Source: Alphaproteobacteria bacterium (GTDB lineage Bacteria > Pseudomonadota > Alphaproteobacteria > Caulobacterales > Hyphomonadaceae). Taken from it: a DNA stretch of 64,000 nucleotides. Each line of letters opens with the position of its first letter. The stretch's first letter is position 1. A program made the position numbers and the translations under genes. Under the pieces are notes generated by a model. It searched no databases, was not told the DNA's origin, and saw only the letters and a list, made by a program, of their open reading frames with translations. Of the stretch, positions 42,944 to 52,913 are shown in pieces. The DNA is taken from the NCBI GenBank assembly GCA_018222605.1, contig JAAEZZ010000009.1:150682-214681 (forward strand), in the 5' to 3' direction.

Positions 42944-44311
42944 CTATTCCAAGTCAGACACCTGCAAAAGGCGCAGCGGCCACAAAGTCTGTACGACGGC
43001 GCCCTTCTTCGGCGGTGTCCGGTTGCGGGTCGCAATACGCCCGCCAGTGCGCTCGATCAGCGTTTTTGCAATGAAAAAACCGAGCCCCATATCGCCGCCG
43101 CCAAGATGTGCTTCGCCGCGCTGGGAGACATAGGGTTCGCCCAGTTTCGGCAGCACTTCGGCGGCAAAACCAGGGCCGTCATCGCTGATTGTGACCGTCA
43201 TCTGCTCCTCGGTCCAGGTTGCGACGACATTTACGCGCGTATCGGCAAAGCTGACGGCGTTCTCGATAAAGGCGCCAAGCGCATGCAGGATTTCCGGGCT
43301 GCGTTTCAGCACGGGCGGCTTGGCGCTGCCGCCATCGGCGGGCTCGGCCCTGACCCGCACATCCACGCCGAGGCCCTTGAAGGGTGCGGCTGCCTCCGTC
43401 ACCAGAGCGTCCAGCGGGATCTGGGCATGGACAATGTCCGTCGCCTCGCGCGCCTCGCGGATCGTGGCGAGGATATTGCGGCAGCGGTCAGCCTGCTCGG
43501 CAATCAGGGTAATATCTTCTGCGCGCGGGTCTTGTTCATCGAGTTCCGCCTGCAATTCCTTGGCGACCAGATGGATCGTAGCCAGTGGCGTGCCGAGTTC
43601 ATGCGTTGTCATGGCCGACATCGCGCCGAGTGCAGACAGGCGCTGCTCCCGCGCCATCACCACGCTTGCGGCGTCCAGCGCCCGCACAAGACGCGCCTCA
43701 TCCTGGCTGACTCGTGCGGCGGATAGCGAGAAAAAGACAACGCCCACGGCCAGCGCCGAAAACTGGCCCAGCTGGAAAAGGGGCGGCAGGGAGATCGCAT
43801 TCGCCACGCCCCAGGGCAGGGGCAGGTGCAGCACCGGCATCAGCGCAGCTAGCACCAGCGCCAGCAGCGCCACCAGGGTTGCCCGGAAGGGGCTGAGGCT
43901 GAGCGCCGCCACTGTCACAGGCGCAACCAGCAGCAGCAGGAACGGGTTCGACAGACCGCCGGTCGCCGCAATCAGCGCGGCCAGCTGCATCGTGTCGAAG
44001 AAAAGTTGCAGCGTCGCTTCCCATCCGCGCGTCAGGCGCTGGCTCTGAAAGGCAAAGGACAGAAAAACATTCAGCCAGGCGGACGCGGCAATGATCGCCA
44101 GGCAAAGCGCCAGCGGTAGCGTAAAGCCAAGCCCGAAGGCGACGAACAGGACCGCTGCCGTCTGTCCGGCCACCGCCAGCCAACGCAACGTGATAAAGGT
44201 GCGCAGGCGCGTGCGGCCCAGCGCAGACTGGGCAGACCCCAGCCCTTCCGGGGGCAGGGTGAAGATCGCATCATCAAGATCGAACTGGGCTTCGCGGGAC
44301 AAATCATCCAT
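42944..44311 (-). CDS. regB: Redox sensor histidine kinase, ActS/RegB/PrrB family
   Basis: Quinone-site heptapeptide GGLSNPF, H-box MTTHELGTPLATIHLVAKEL, Cys in ADRCRNILA, GGGDMGLGFFIAKTLIERTG. Confidence 0.93.
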   Translation of the reverse strand: MDDLSREAQFDLDDAIFTLPPEGLGSAQSALGRTRLRTFITLRWLAVAGQTAAVLFVAFGLGFTLPLALCLAIIAASAWLNVFLSFAFQSQRLTRGWEATLQLFFDTMQLAALIAATGGLSNPFLLLLVAPVTVAALSLSPFRATLVALLALVLAALMPVLHLPLPWGVANAISLPPLFQLGQFSALAVGVVFFSLSAARVSQDEARLVRALDAASVVMAREQRLSALGAMSAMTTHELGTPLATIHLVAKELQAELDEQDPRAEDITLIAEQADRCRNILATIREAREATDIVHAQIPLDALVTEAAAPFKGLGVDVRVRAEPADGGSAKPPVLKRSPEILHALGAFIENAVSFADTRVNVVATWTEEQMTVTISDDGPGFAAEVLPKLGEPYVSQRGEAHLGGGDMGLGFFIAKTLIERTGGRIATRNRTPPKKGAVVQTLWPLRLLQVSDLE

Positions 44312-44373
44312 CTGCGCCTTATGCGGCAGCGTGACGCTTGCGCCAAGCGCCTGTTGCGTTCCATATCCCTGCC

Positions 44374-45021
44374 ATGACCAGACATATGCCTGCGCTGCTT
44401 GGCGCCTCCGCCCTTCTTGCCGTGCTTTCGGCCTGCAGCCCGTCTCCCGCCGCAACGAATGGAGAGACGAAAACCGATATTGCCGTCTCCGGCGGCGACA
44501 CCGCTGATTGCCTCAGCCGGGCCTATCCGGAAATCGGCGGGCCGATCTCGCTGACCGATCACACGGGTAAGGCCGTGACTCAGGGTGATTACAAGGGCCA
44601 GTTCGCGCTGATCTATTTCGGCTTCACTTATTGCCCGGATGTCTGCCCGATGACCCTGGTCAATGTGGAGCGCGCCTATGAGCAGTTGCCGGACGGTGTG
44701 GAGCCGCCGCAGACACTTCTGATCTCGGTGGACCCGGAACGGGATACGCCGGAGGTGCTGGCCTCCTATGTAGAGGCGCCGCGCTTCCCGAAAAACCTGA
44801 CCGGTCTGACGGGCACGCCCGAACAGATTCGCAAGGCGGCTGATGAGTTTGTGGCGGACTATTCCCGCGTCGAACAGCCTGACAGCGCCTCAGAATACAC
44901 GATGGACCACACGTCCCTCCTGTATCTGATGGACAAGGACTGGCAGCTGAAAACCTTCTTCACGCATGAGGACACGCCGGAGACTATCGCGGCGTGCCTC
45001 GGGAAAGTGCTGCAGGAATAG
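44374..45021 (+). CDS. senC: SCO1/SenC/PrrC family copper-binding lipoprotein
   Basis: Lipobox LLAVLSACSPS; FALIYFGFTYCPDVCPMTL; DHTSLLYLMD. Confidence 0.94.
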   Translation: MTRHMPALLGASALLAVLSACSPSPAATNGETKTDIAVSGGDTADCLSRAYPEIGGPISLTDHTGKAVTQGDYKGQFALIYFGFTYCPDVCPMTLVNVERAYEQLPDGVEPPQTLLISVDPERDTPEVLASYVEAPRFPKNLTGLTGTPEQIRKAADEFVADYSRVEQPDSASEYTMDHTSLLYLMDKDWQLKTFFTHEDTPETIAACLGKVLQE

Positions 45022-45024
45022 GCG

Positions 45025-45807
45025 CTACTGTGCGACCCAGCCGCCATCAATGGACAGGTCCGCGCCATTGATCTGATCTGCATCCGGTGAGCAAAGGAAA
45101 GCCGCAAAGCCGGCAATCTGTTCTGCCGTGACGAATTCTTTGGTCGGCTGGGCGGCCAGGATCACATCCTTCACGACCTGGTCGCGGGTCATGCCGCGTG
45201 CCTTGGCCGTATCGTCGATCTGGCCATCAACCAGTGGTGTGTGAACATAGCCGGGGCAGATAAGATTACAGCGCACACCATGCTGTGCGCCTTCCAGCGC
45301 CGTCACCTTGGTCAGGCCGGCCAGGCCGTGCTTGGCCGTGACATAGGCTGACTTGTAGGGGGAGGCGACCTTGGCGTGGGCGCTGCCGGTATTGATGATC
45401 CGGCCCCAGCCTTTTTCCTTCATCGGGCCGATCGCCATGCGGATTGTATGAAAAGCTGCGCTGAGGTTCAGCGCGATGATCAGATCCCATTTGGAGACCG
45501 GAAAATCTTCCAGCGGGGCGACATGCTGCATGCCGGCATTGTTGACCAGAATGTCTGCGCCGCCAAAATCGCGTGCGACATAGCCCATCATGCCTTCAAT
45601 GGCGTCCGGATCGGTCAGGTCCGCATTGGCATAGCCGACTTTCACGCCATGTTCTTGCTCCATGCTTTCGCGCTGGGCCTGGATGGCATCCTGGTCGCCA
45701 AAGCCGTTCAGAACGACATCACATCCCTCACGCGCGAGACGCTCGGCGATCGCTTTTCCGATCCCGCTTGTTGATCCGGTAACGAGTGCGGTTTTACCTT
45801 TAAGCAT
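45025..45807 (-). CDS. 3-hydroxybutyrate dehydrogenase (SDR)
   Basis: KTALVTGSTSGIGKAIAERLA, NNAGMQHVAPLEDFPVSKWD, GSAHAKVASPYKSAYVTAKHGL. Confidence 0.93.
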   Translation of the reverse strand: MLKGKTALVTGSTSGIGKAIAERLAREGCDVVLNGFGDQDAIQAQRESMEQEHGVKVGYANADLTDPDAIEGMMGYVARDFGGADILVNNAGMQHVAPLEDFPVSKWDLIIALNLSAAFHTIRMAIGPMKEKGWGRIINTGSAHAKVASPYKSAYVTAKHGLAGLTKVTALEGAQHGVRCNLICPGYVHTPLVDGQIDDTAKARGMTRDQVVKDVILAAQPTKEFVTAEQIAGFAAFLCSPDADQINGADLSIDGGWVAQ

Positions 45808-45900
45808 GAGATGTCTCCTTGAGGCTGTGCCAAGCTATGGCTAGGGATGTGTCAGGCTCAAATGGGGCTGAGATGTCGTAGAGGAAAGAGCGAGCTCCGT

Positions 45901-46332
45901 ATGGGTGGTGAAACTCTGGCTTTTGTCGAGGCGTTTCCGCGCTTCCTTTTGTGGACTGGCGCGGCTGGCATCATGCTGGTTATCGCCAGCACGATTTATG
46001 TGCTGCTCACGCCGTGGAAAGAGCTCGCTCTTGTAAAGCAAGGAAATTCTGCTGCCGGTCTTGCGCTCGCGGGGGCCATTGCCGGCTTGGCCATTCCGAT
46101 TGCATCTTGTCTCGCCTCCAGCGTCACGCTGATCGATCTGGCGATCTGGGGCATCGTGTCACTGCTTATTCAGCTCATTGTGTATCGCCTTGTCGACGTC
46201 ATCCTGACGGACATTCCAAAACGAATCGAACAGGAAGAGGCGGGCGCAGCCATCGTCTTGATTGCCGCAAAATTATCCTCAGCTCTTATACTCGCAGCCG
46301 GTCTCTGGGACCCGGCCCTGCAGAGGTTTTGA
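45901..46332 (+). CDS. DUF350 membrane protein
   Basis: GNSAAGLALAGAIAGLAIPIASCL...DLAIWGIVSLLIQLIVYRLVD, typical of DUF350. Confidence 0.82.
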   Translation: MGGETLAFVEAFPRFLLWTGAAGIMLVIASTIYVLLTPWKELALVKQGNSAAGLALAGAIAGLAIPIASCLASSVTLIDLAIWGIVSLLIQLIVYRLVDVILTDIPKRIEQEEAGAAIVLIAAKLSSALILAAGLWDPALQRF

Positions 46333-46347
46333 GAAGGGAGCCTGGCT

Positions 46348-47169
46348 TTGCGTTCGTTTGACTGGGTGATCTATGTGGCGGTTCTGGCGGTCTTCGTCTG
46401 GACGATGTTCGCGCAGGATCCGAAAGCGGATGCCCCTGAGCCTGCGCCTGCCATCATTGAGGCCGACGGGCCAACGCTGCCGCCCCCCTCTCCGTTGGAC
46501 GAACAGGTTCTGGTTCAGGTGAATGAGCCCAAGGACGGCATCGGCACGGCCTTCGCCGTCAACAAGGCAGGCCAATGGATCACCGCACGCCATGTCGTGG
46601 ATGGCTGCAATTCCGTCGGCCTGCTGGTTGCGCCCGGTCAGTATGTTCCGGTCGAGAGCATTGTCGTGGATCCGGATCACGATTTGGCGCTGCTTTCCAC
46701 AGGCCGCAGCCCGAACCCGGTCAAGTTCGATCTCGACTCTCCGCTTCGTATCGGCGCGCATGGCTATCATGTCGGCTATCCGCAGGGACGCCCGGGAGAG
46801 GTCGCGACCAAGCTGATGTCGCGCTCGAAACTGATCACGCGCGGACGCCGGGAAGGGGCCGAGCCCATTCTCGCCTGGGCAGAGATTGGCCGCACGCGGG
46901 GGCTGACCGGGTCTCTGGGTGGCATTTCCGGTGGTCCGGTCTTTGACAATAAGGGCGAAGTGCGCGGCGTGATCGTGGCTGAAAGCCCGCGCCGAGGCCG
47001 TATCTATACAGCTGCGCCGACCTCCATCGATGCCTTTCTGACCAGTTTGAGCGTAGACCGTGAAGACGGCCCGACAGAGATATTCCAAGAGGAGACCTAC
47101 GGTCCCATGTCAGACAATGCGCGCCGCCGGCTGCAGGTCGTGAAAGTTGCCTGCCGGGTAAGCCCATGA
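46348..47169 (+). CDS. Membrane-anchored trypsin-like serine protease
   Basis: GIGTAFAVNKAGQWITARHVVDGC, DHDLALLS, GSLGGISGGPVFDNKGEVRGVIVAE. Confidence 0.87.
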   Translation: MRSFDWVIYVAVLAVFVWTMFAQDPKADAPEPAPAIIEADGPTLPPPSPLDEQVLVQVNEPKDGIGTAFAVNKAGQWITARHVVDGCNSVGLLVAPGQYVPVESIVVDPDHDLALLSTGRSPNPVKFDLDSPLRIGAHGYHVGYPQGRPGEVATKLMSRSKLITRGRREGAEPILAWAEIGRTRGLTGSLGGISGGPVFDNKGEVRGVIVAESPRRGRIYTAAPTSIDAFLTSLSVDREDGPTEIFQEETYGPMSDNARRRLQVVKVACRVSP

Positions 47170-48065
47170 GCGATTTTGCCAGCCGCCTCATTCTGGGGAC
47201 GCGAGACCTCGGGCCCCTCTGTGTCGGTATCGATCCGCACCCCGGCCGCATTCCTGATCTCTTCGGCGGCGACACGCCAGAGGGGCTTGCCGGTTGGGGC
47301 GAGGCTGTGGTCGCAGCTGCGGCAGGCCGCGTCGCCGTGGTGAAGCCGCAAGTCGGCCTGTTTGAGCGTCATGGGCCGGACGGGATGCGCGCCTTGCAGC
47401 GTGTTTGCGAAGCCTCCCGAGATGCCGGCCTGCTTGTCATCGCGGATGCCAAGCGCGGCGACATTGGCACCACGGCCAAGGGCTATGCGGCCGCCTATCT
47501 TTCTGTGAACGCACCGTTCCCATCTGATGCCGTCACTGTGAACCCCTATATGGGCCTCGATACGCTGGAGCCTTTCCTTGAACAGGCTGAAGCGACAGGG
47601 AAGGGCGTCGTCGTACTGGCGCGCACGTCGAATCCCGGCTCTGCGGATTTCCAGGCGCGGGATCTGGAAGGTGCGCCGCTCTATGCCCGCGTAGTGGAGG
47701 CGCTTGCCCCGGCGATTGAGCGGCTGAAGGGCGCCGAAGGCTGGTCCAGCCTGATGCTGGTGGCGGGTGCAACAGGTCCGGCTGAAGCGCGCCATTTGCG
47801 CAGTCTGGCGCCGCAGGCCCTGTTCCTGGTGCCCGGCTATGGCGCGCAGGGCGGCGGCGCATCGGACGCGCTGGCGGGTTTCACCCGTATCGGCAATCGC
47901 CTCGAAGGCGGCACAGTCAACGCATCCCGCTCGGTCACTTTCCCGGCAGGCAGCGATACCTCCGTTACAAAGGCAGATTGGCGCAAACTGATCGAAACGG
48001 CGATTGATGAGGCGCAGGCTGATCTTTGCCGGCATGCTGGCCATACGGCGGTCAATGCGGGCTGA
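47166..48065 (+). CDS. pyrF: Orotidine 5'-phosphate decarboxylase (long form)
   Basis: LCVGIDPHP, VKPQVGLFERHGPDGM, VIADAKRGDIGTTAKGYA, VPGYGAQGG. Overlaps the protease stop by 4 nt. Confidence 0.95.
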   Translation: MSDFASRLILGTRDLGPLCVGIDPHPGRIPDLFGGDTPEGLAGWGEAVVAAAAGRVAVVKPQVGLFERHGPDGMRALQRVCEASRDAGLLVIADAKRGDIGTTAKGYAAAYLSVNAPFPSDAVTVNPYMGLDTLEPFLEQAEATGKGVVVLARTSNPGSADFQARDLEGAPLYARVVEALAPAIERLKGAEGWSSLMLVAGATGPAEARHLRSLAPQALFLVPGYGAQGGGASDALAGFTRIGNRLEGGTVNASRSVTFPAGSDTSVTKADWRKLIETAIDEAQADLCRHAGHTAVNAG

Positions 48066-48167
48066 CCTAAAGACAGGTCTCGACAATCTGCGGCCATCCT
48101 CTAGCATCTCCCCATCAAGGCGGCATCAGACCGCTCTGCATGAAAATCAACGGGGAGAGAAACGGCC

Positions 48168-50345
48168 ATGAGGAATTGGCAGTCTACCTTGATTGCGGGG
48201 GCATCGCTCGCAATCCTAACCGCCTGCGGGCAGGCAAAAACCGAAAATACACCAGAGACACCTGCCGAACCGGAGGCTTTCGCCGCTGTCGATACGGCTC
48301 GCATCGAAACCGCCAGCGGCGGCGATGAATGGCTGACCTATGGCGGCACCTATGATGAGCAGCGCCATTCCACACTGACCCAGATCAGCAAGGAAACCGT
48401 CGGCGATCTCGGCGTGGCCTGGACATATGACCTCGCCACAAATCGCGGCGTGGAGTCCACACCGATTGTCGTCGATGGCGTCATGTACGTCACCTCCGCT
48501 TGGTCCATCGTCTACGCACTTGACGCCAAGACGGGCGAAGAGCTGTGGGTCTATGACCCTGAAGTGGACAAGTCCGTCGGCGTAAATGCCTGTTGCGATG
48601 TCGTGAACCGCGGTGTCGCTGTCTATGATGGCAAGATATATGTTGGCGTCATCGATGGTCGTCTGGAAGCGCTGGACGCCAAGACGGGTGAGCGCCTGTG
48701 GAGTACGGTCACGGTCGACCAGTCTAAGCCCTATACGATCACCGGCGCACCGCGCGTCGCGAATGGCAAGGTTCTGATCGGCAATGGCGGAGCGGAACTC
48801 GGCGTACGCGGTTATCTTTCCGCCTATGATGCCGAAACCGGCGATCAGGTCTGGCGTTTCTACACCGTCCCTAATCCCGAAAAGCAGCCGGATGGCGAAG
48901 CCTCCGACTCTGCGTTTGAAGAGGTCGGCAATGTCACCTGGGGCGATGACGGCGCATGGGTCACCGATGGCGGTGGTGGTACGGTTTGGGATTCCATTGT
49001 CTATGATGATGTGAACAACCAGATCATCTTTGGTGTCGGCAACGGATCGCCCTGGAACCGCGCCTATCGTGACCCGTCCGGCGGCGACAATCTGTTCCTG
49101 TCTTCCATCGTCGCGGTGGATGCCGCGACCGGCGAATACAAATGGCACTTTCAGACAACGCCCGGCGACAATTGGGATTACACCGCTACGCAGAGCATCA
49201 TTCTGGCAGACCTCCCGGTTGGCGAAGACGGGGAAACCCGCCGCGTTGCCATGCAGGCCCCGAAGAATGGCTTTTTCTATGTGATTGATGCCGAGACCGG
49301 TGAGTTCATCTCCGGCGACGCCTATGTGCCGATGAACTGGGCCACCGGCCTTGATGAGAATGGCCGGCCGATCGAAATCGCCGACGCGCGTTATGGTGAT
49401 ACGCCCTATCTGCAGACGCCTGGCCCGCTGGGGGGCCATAACTGGCACCCGATGGCTTTCAATCCCGACCTGAATCTCGCCTATATTCCGGCACAGGAAA
49501 TTCCGCAGGCCTATGCGCGCGACAACCGCTTTGAATCAGAGCCTGTCGGCTGGAATACCGGTGCAGACTTCTCTGCCGGGGTGCCGCCGATTGCCCCGCC
49601 GGAAGTCGCCAAGATGCTGCGTTCGACCCTGAAAGGTCGTCTCATCGCCTGGGACCCGGTCGCCCGTGCCCCGCGTTGGACGGTAGAGCATGGCAATGCC
49701 TGGAATGGCGGCGTGCTCTCCACAGCGGGTGGCCTCGTCTTCCAGGGCAAGCTGTCCGGTGAGTTTGTGGCTTATGACGCGGCGACCGGCGACAAGGTTT
49801 GGAGCCATAATCTGAAAGCGGGCGGCGCCTCCGGCCCCGGCACCTACATGATCGATGGCGAGCAATACGTCACCATCACTACGGGCTGGGGCAGCGCCTT
49901 CGCACTGGCGGCAGGCTTCGGATATGACGAGGCTGTGCCTTCTACCGTTGGCAAAGTGGTCACGTTCAAACTGGGCGGAACGGCAGAGATTGCTGACCCG
50001 GACTTCCCGATGATCGACAAGACCCCGAAAGGGGAGGCGTTCGGCGATGATGCCATGATCGCGGAGGGCGCAGTCCATTTTGCCCGCAATTGTGCGGTTT
50101 GCCATGGGCCGCTTGCGGTCAGCTCCGGTGTGCTGCCTGATCTGCGCTGGTCCGCGATCACCGGCAATCAGGATGCCTTCAAGGGCGTTGTCATCGACGG
50201 AAACCTGGCTGCCAATGGCATGGTCTCCTTTGCGGACGAACTGACACCGGAACAGGCCGAAACCATTCGCGCCTATGTCTTGGCCCAGGCCTACGCCGCC
50301 CAGCCGGCTGAAGAGCCGTCCGAGAAAGACGCCGGCGAAGAATAA
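48168..50345 (+). CDS. PQQ-dependent quinohemoprotein alcohol dehydrogenase, predicted lipoprotein
   Basis: NACCDVVNRG, GDNWDYTATQSIILADL, HNWHPMAFNPDLNLAYIPAQ, C-terminal haem site CAVCH; lipobox AILTACGQ. Confidence 0.94.
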   Translation: MRNWQSTLIAGASLAILTACGQAKTENTPETPAEPEAFAAVDTARIETASGGDEWLTYGGTYDEQRHSTLTQISKETVGDLGVAWTYDLATNRGVESTPIVVDGVMYVTSAWSIVYALDAKTGEELWVYDPEVDKSVGVNACCDVVNRGVAVYDGKIYVGVIDGRLEALDAKTGERLWSTVTVDQSKPYTITGAPRVANGKVLIGNGGAELGVRGYLSAYDAETGDQVWRFYTVPNPEKQPDGEASDSAFEEVGNVTWGDDGAWVTDGGGGTVWDSIVYDDVNNQIIFGVGNGSPWNRAYRDPSGGDNLFLSSIVAVDAATGEYKWHFQTTPGDNWDYTATQSIILADLPVGEDGETRRVAMQAPKNGFFYVIDAETGEFISGDAYVPMNWATGLDENGRPIEIADARYGDTPYLQTPGPLGGHNWHPMAFNPDLNLAYIPAQEIPQAYARDNRFESEPVGWNTGADFSAGVPPIAPPEVAKMLRSTLKGRLIAWDPVARAPRWTVEHGNAWNGGVLSTAGGLVFQGKLSGEFVAYDAATGDKVWSHNLKAGGASGPGTYMIDGEQYVTITTGWGSAFALAAGFGYDEAVPSTVGKVVTFKLGGTAEIADPDFPMIDKTPKGEAFGDDAMIAEGAVHFARNCAVCHGPLAVSSGVLPDLRWSAITGNQDAFKGVVIDGNLAANGMVSFADELTPEQAETIRAYVLAQAYAAQPAEEPSEKDAGEE

Positions 50346-50398
50346 AGGCCTTTGACTTTGATGTGGCGCGGCTCTCAAGGCCGCGCTACACATGCTTG

Positions 50399-50938
50399 AT
50401 GCAAATCCTGATCCTCATATTGGGTGTACTCACGGCCATCGGGGTCTGGTCCTGGCGCATTCACATGGCGCGCCAGGGGGCCAGGGTGTCGATGGACTCC
50501 GCCCGCGCCATTGCCAATGCGCCGCGCCGCTTTGCCTTTCGTTACAAGGCCGGGCAAAAGGGCATCAGCCTGATCAGCGATCCGAGAGAAGCTGCCGCCA
50601 TCATGATGATGGAAGTGGCCCGGGCCCGCGGCGGCCCGCTGACAGAGGCCCAGGCGCGCGTCATGAATGAAGAGATCATGCAGCATTTCAACTTTACCCT
50701 GGCCGAGGCCGAGGAGCTGTCTGCCCATGCCGCTTGGGTGACAAATACGGAGCCTGATCCACGCCAGACCATGCGCAGGCTCAGCCAGCTGATTGTCAGT
50801 GCACCGCAGCTCGGCCCCAAGGAAGTGATCGATCTGGATGCCATGCTGGTTGCCGTATCAGAGGCGGAGGGCGCCCCAACGCGGGAACAGCTGGCTATGC
50901 TGCAGGTGTTCAGAGATAAGGCAGGGCTGAAGACCTGA
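50399..50938 (+). CDS. Hypothetical membrane-anchored protein
   Basis: N-terminal TM and helical soluble region (QTMRRLSQLIVSAPQLGPKEVIDLDAMLVAVSEAEG). Confidence 0.6.
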   Translation: MQILILILGVLTAIGVWSWRIHMARQGARVSMDSARAIANAPRRFAFRYKAGQKGISLISDPREAAAIMMMEVARARGGPLTEAQARVMNEEIMQHFNFTLAEAEELSAHAAWVTNTEPDPRQTMRRLSQLIVSAPQLGPKEVIDLDAMLVAVSEAEGAPTREQLAMLQVFRDKAGLKT

Positions 50939-50983
50939 GGCCTTTCCTGTCGAGGCCCGTTGCCACGGCGGCCAAGGAATAAT

Positions 50984-51820
50984 ATGTCAGAGGTGATGCC
51001 AAATCGTCTCCCCGCCGAGTATCGCGCCAAGGCCTTGAATGAGGCGTGGACAAATTTCTCCATTTTGCGTCATGGCCGTTTCGACGGCATGTTGGTGACG
51101 TCCAAGAATTCCGGCACGCATTGGCTGAAATACATGCTGGCGGTGGCTTTGGCGGAAACCTATGGCATTCCGTATCCTTCCTATTTTTCAGAGAATGCAG
51201 TTCGACCTTACATTGGTTGGCCCAAGGATGATGTCACCTATCCTGAGCTTCCGCGCCTGGCATTCAGCCATACGATTCCGCATCATCTGGCAGATGTGGG
51301 CTGGGCGCGCAGCCTGGCCGGTTTGCCGCCATATGTGCTGGCCGTGCGCCATCCCATGTCCATTCTGGCCAGCCATTACGCCAAATGGGAATATGACATT
51401 CAGGTTGACTGGATCACCTATTTGAAGGGGGATCCTGGCGGATCGAGATATCGCTGCGATCTTTACTGGCTCGCCCGTTTCTGGAACCGCTGGGGGGATG
51501 TCTATGCGCGGCATCGCGACTCGATCCTGCTGGTCCATTACGAGCAGACCCAGAAAAATCCCCGCGCCATTCTTGAAGCCGTGTCTTGCCAATGGGGCCT
51601 TGATCTTACCCCCGCCGCGATTGATGCCGCTCTGGCTGCAGGCACGAAAGAGGCCATGGCGAAGAAGGTGGACCCTGAAGCAGAGCCCAATGTACTGCAA
51701 AACCGGAAAACGCCACTGGCGGAGCTGTTTAAGGGGGAGGCGATGGAGATCTATTCAGATTATGTCCAGACACTGTTCCGGCATGATCTAGGGTATGATC
51801 TGCTCAGCTTTCCGTCTTGA
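50984..51820 (+). CDS. Sulfotransferase family protein
   Basis: VTSKNSGTHWLKYML (PAPS P-loop-like), RHPMSILASHYAKW, LLVHYEQTQKNP. Confidence 0.87.
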   Translation: MSEVMPNRLPAEYRAKALNEAWTNFSILRHGRFDGMLVTSKNSGTHWLKYMLAVALAETYGIPYPSYFSENAVRPYIGWPKDDVTYPELPRLAFSHTIPHHLADVGWARSLAGLPPYVLAVRHPMSILASHYAKWEYDIQVDWITYLKGDPGGSRYRCDLYWLARFWNRWGDVYARHRDSILLVHYEQTQKNPRAILEAVSCQWGLDLTPAAIDAALAAGTKEAMAKKVDPEAEPNVLQNRKTPLAELFKGEAMEIYSDYVQTLFRHDLGYDLLSFPS

Positions 51821-52484
51821 TATAGCCGCTTGAGCGTCCGTCTGCGGTGTATTTGATCCACCAGGGTTCGGCTTCTGCCTGCTTCTCCAGAATTCTGAAA
51901 TCCGCGTCTTCCAGAACCGCGTCATAATAGTCTTTCGCCGCGCCGGTCAGCTCCAGTCCATAGGTGCGAAAACGCGTGACGACGGGCAGATAGAACGCAT
52001 CCGCCGCGCTCCATTTGCCGAACAGGAAGTCTCCGCCTTCTCCATATTGCCTGCGCAAAGCGCTGAACATGCTCTGTATGCGTTCAATATCGGATTGCAG
52101 CGCATAGGTTATGTCCGGCGTGTCTTCGCGGCCGCGAATGTCCATCGGGCAGGCCTTGCGCAAGGCAGGGAAGCCGGCATGCATTTCGCCAGCCACGGCG
52201 CGGGCAATGGCGCGTTTCGTGCTGTCTTCCGGCCAGACGGCGCCGGCTGGGGCCCATTCGGCAATCCATTCCGTGATCGCCAGGCTCTCCCACACGATAA
52301 CATCATCCCAGATCAGCAGCGGCACCTTGGCCGTCGGGCTGATCTCTTTCAGCTTCGCGGACGTCTCCGGAAAATCCAGTGGGACGATCACTTCCTCCAC
52401 GGGCAGGCCCACTCTGCGGGCAACCATCATGGGACGGATCGACCAGCTGGAATAATTCAGATTGCCGAGGACCAGCTGTCTCAT
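51804..52484 (-). CDS. Glutathione S-transferase family protein
   Basis: MRQLVLGNLNYSSWSIRPMMVARRVGLPVEEVIVPLD; GST N- and C-domains. Confidence 0.9.
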   Translation of the reverse strand: MRQLVLGNLNYSSWSIRPMMVARRVGLPVEEVIVPLDFPETSAKLKEISPTAKVPLLIWDDVIVWESLAITEWIAEWAPAGAVWPEDSTKRAIARAVAGEMHAGFPALRKACPMDIRGREDTPDITYALQSDIERIQSMFSALRRQYGEGGDFLFGKWSAADAFYLPVVTRFRTYGLELTGAAKDYYDAVLEDADFRILEKQAEAEPWWIKYTADGRSSGYIKTES

Positions 52485-52777
52485 GCGGGCTTTCCTGCTC
52501 CGAGCAGCCACTTTACTTCATTGATTTGCACATCGGCGAAGACACCAGCTTTTGCGTATGGGTCCTGCTGGCCCAGTTCTTTCGCGGCTGCCAGGCTTTC
52601 GGCCTCGATGAGACAGAGGGATCCGATCATGCGACCATCTTCTGACATCAACGGGCCTGCCATGCGAATGCGCTCCCCCAAAGTGCCGGCCCATTCCAGG
52701 TGGGCCGGGCGGTTGGCTGCGCGGCGCTCTGCGCCATGGATTTCATCATCGCGGCAGTGAAAGCAGTAAAGGGGCAT
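52481..52777 (-). CDS. YciI family protein
   Basis: About 98 aa; MSEDGRMIGSLCLIEAESLAAAKELGQQDPYAKAGVFADVQINEVKWLLG. Confidence 0.85.
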   Translation of the reverse strand: MPLYCFHCRDDEIHGAERRAANRPAHLEWAGTLGERIRMAGPLMSEDGRMIGSLCLIEAESLAAAKELGQQDPYAKAGVFADVQINEVKWLLGAGKPA

Positions 52778-52868
52778 AAGGTCATCATCTCCATGTCTAT
52801 GTCAGACCGGTCACCCGTATGGCACGAGTGGCCTCCTCTCACCAATCGTCTGAACGGAAAAAACGCGC

Positions 52869-52883
52869 TGAATGAATCATTGA
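52869..52883. promoter_or_regulatory. Putative TetR operator A (TGAATGAATCATTGA)
   Basis: Near-palindrome upstream of tetR; 11 of 15 positions match site B at 53544-53558 on the opposite strand. Confidence 0.5.
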
Positions 52884-52913
52884 TCCTTCAGAAACAGAGA
52901 GTATGCTTGCGCA

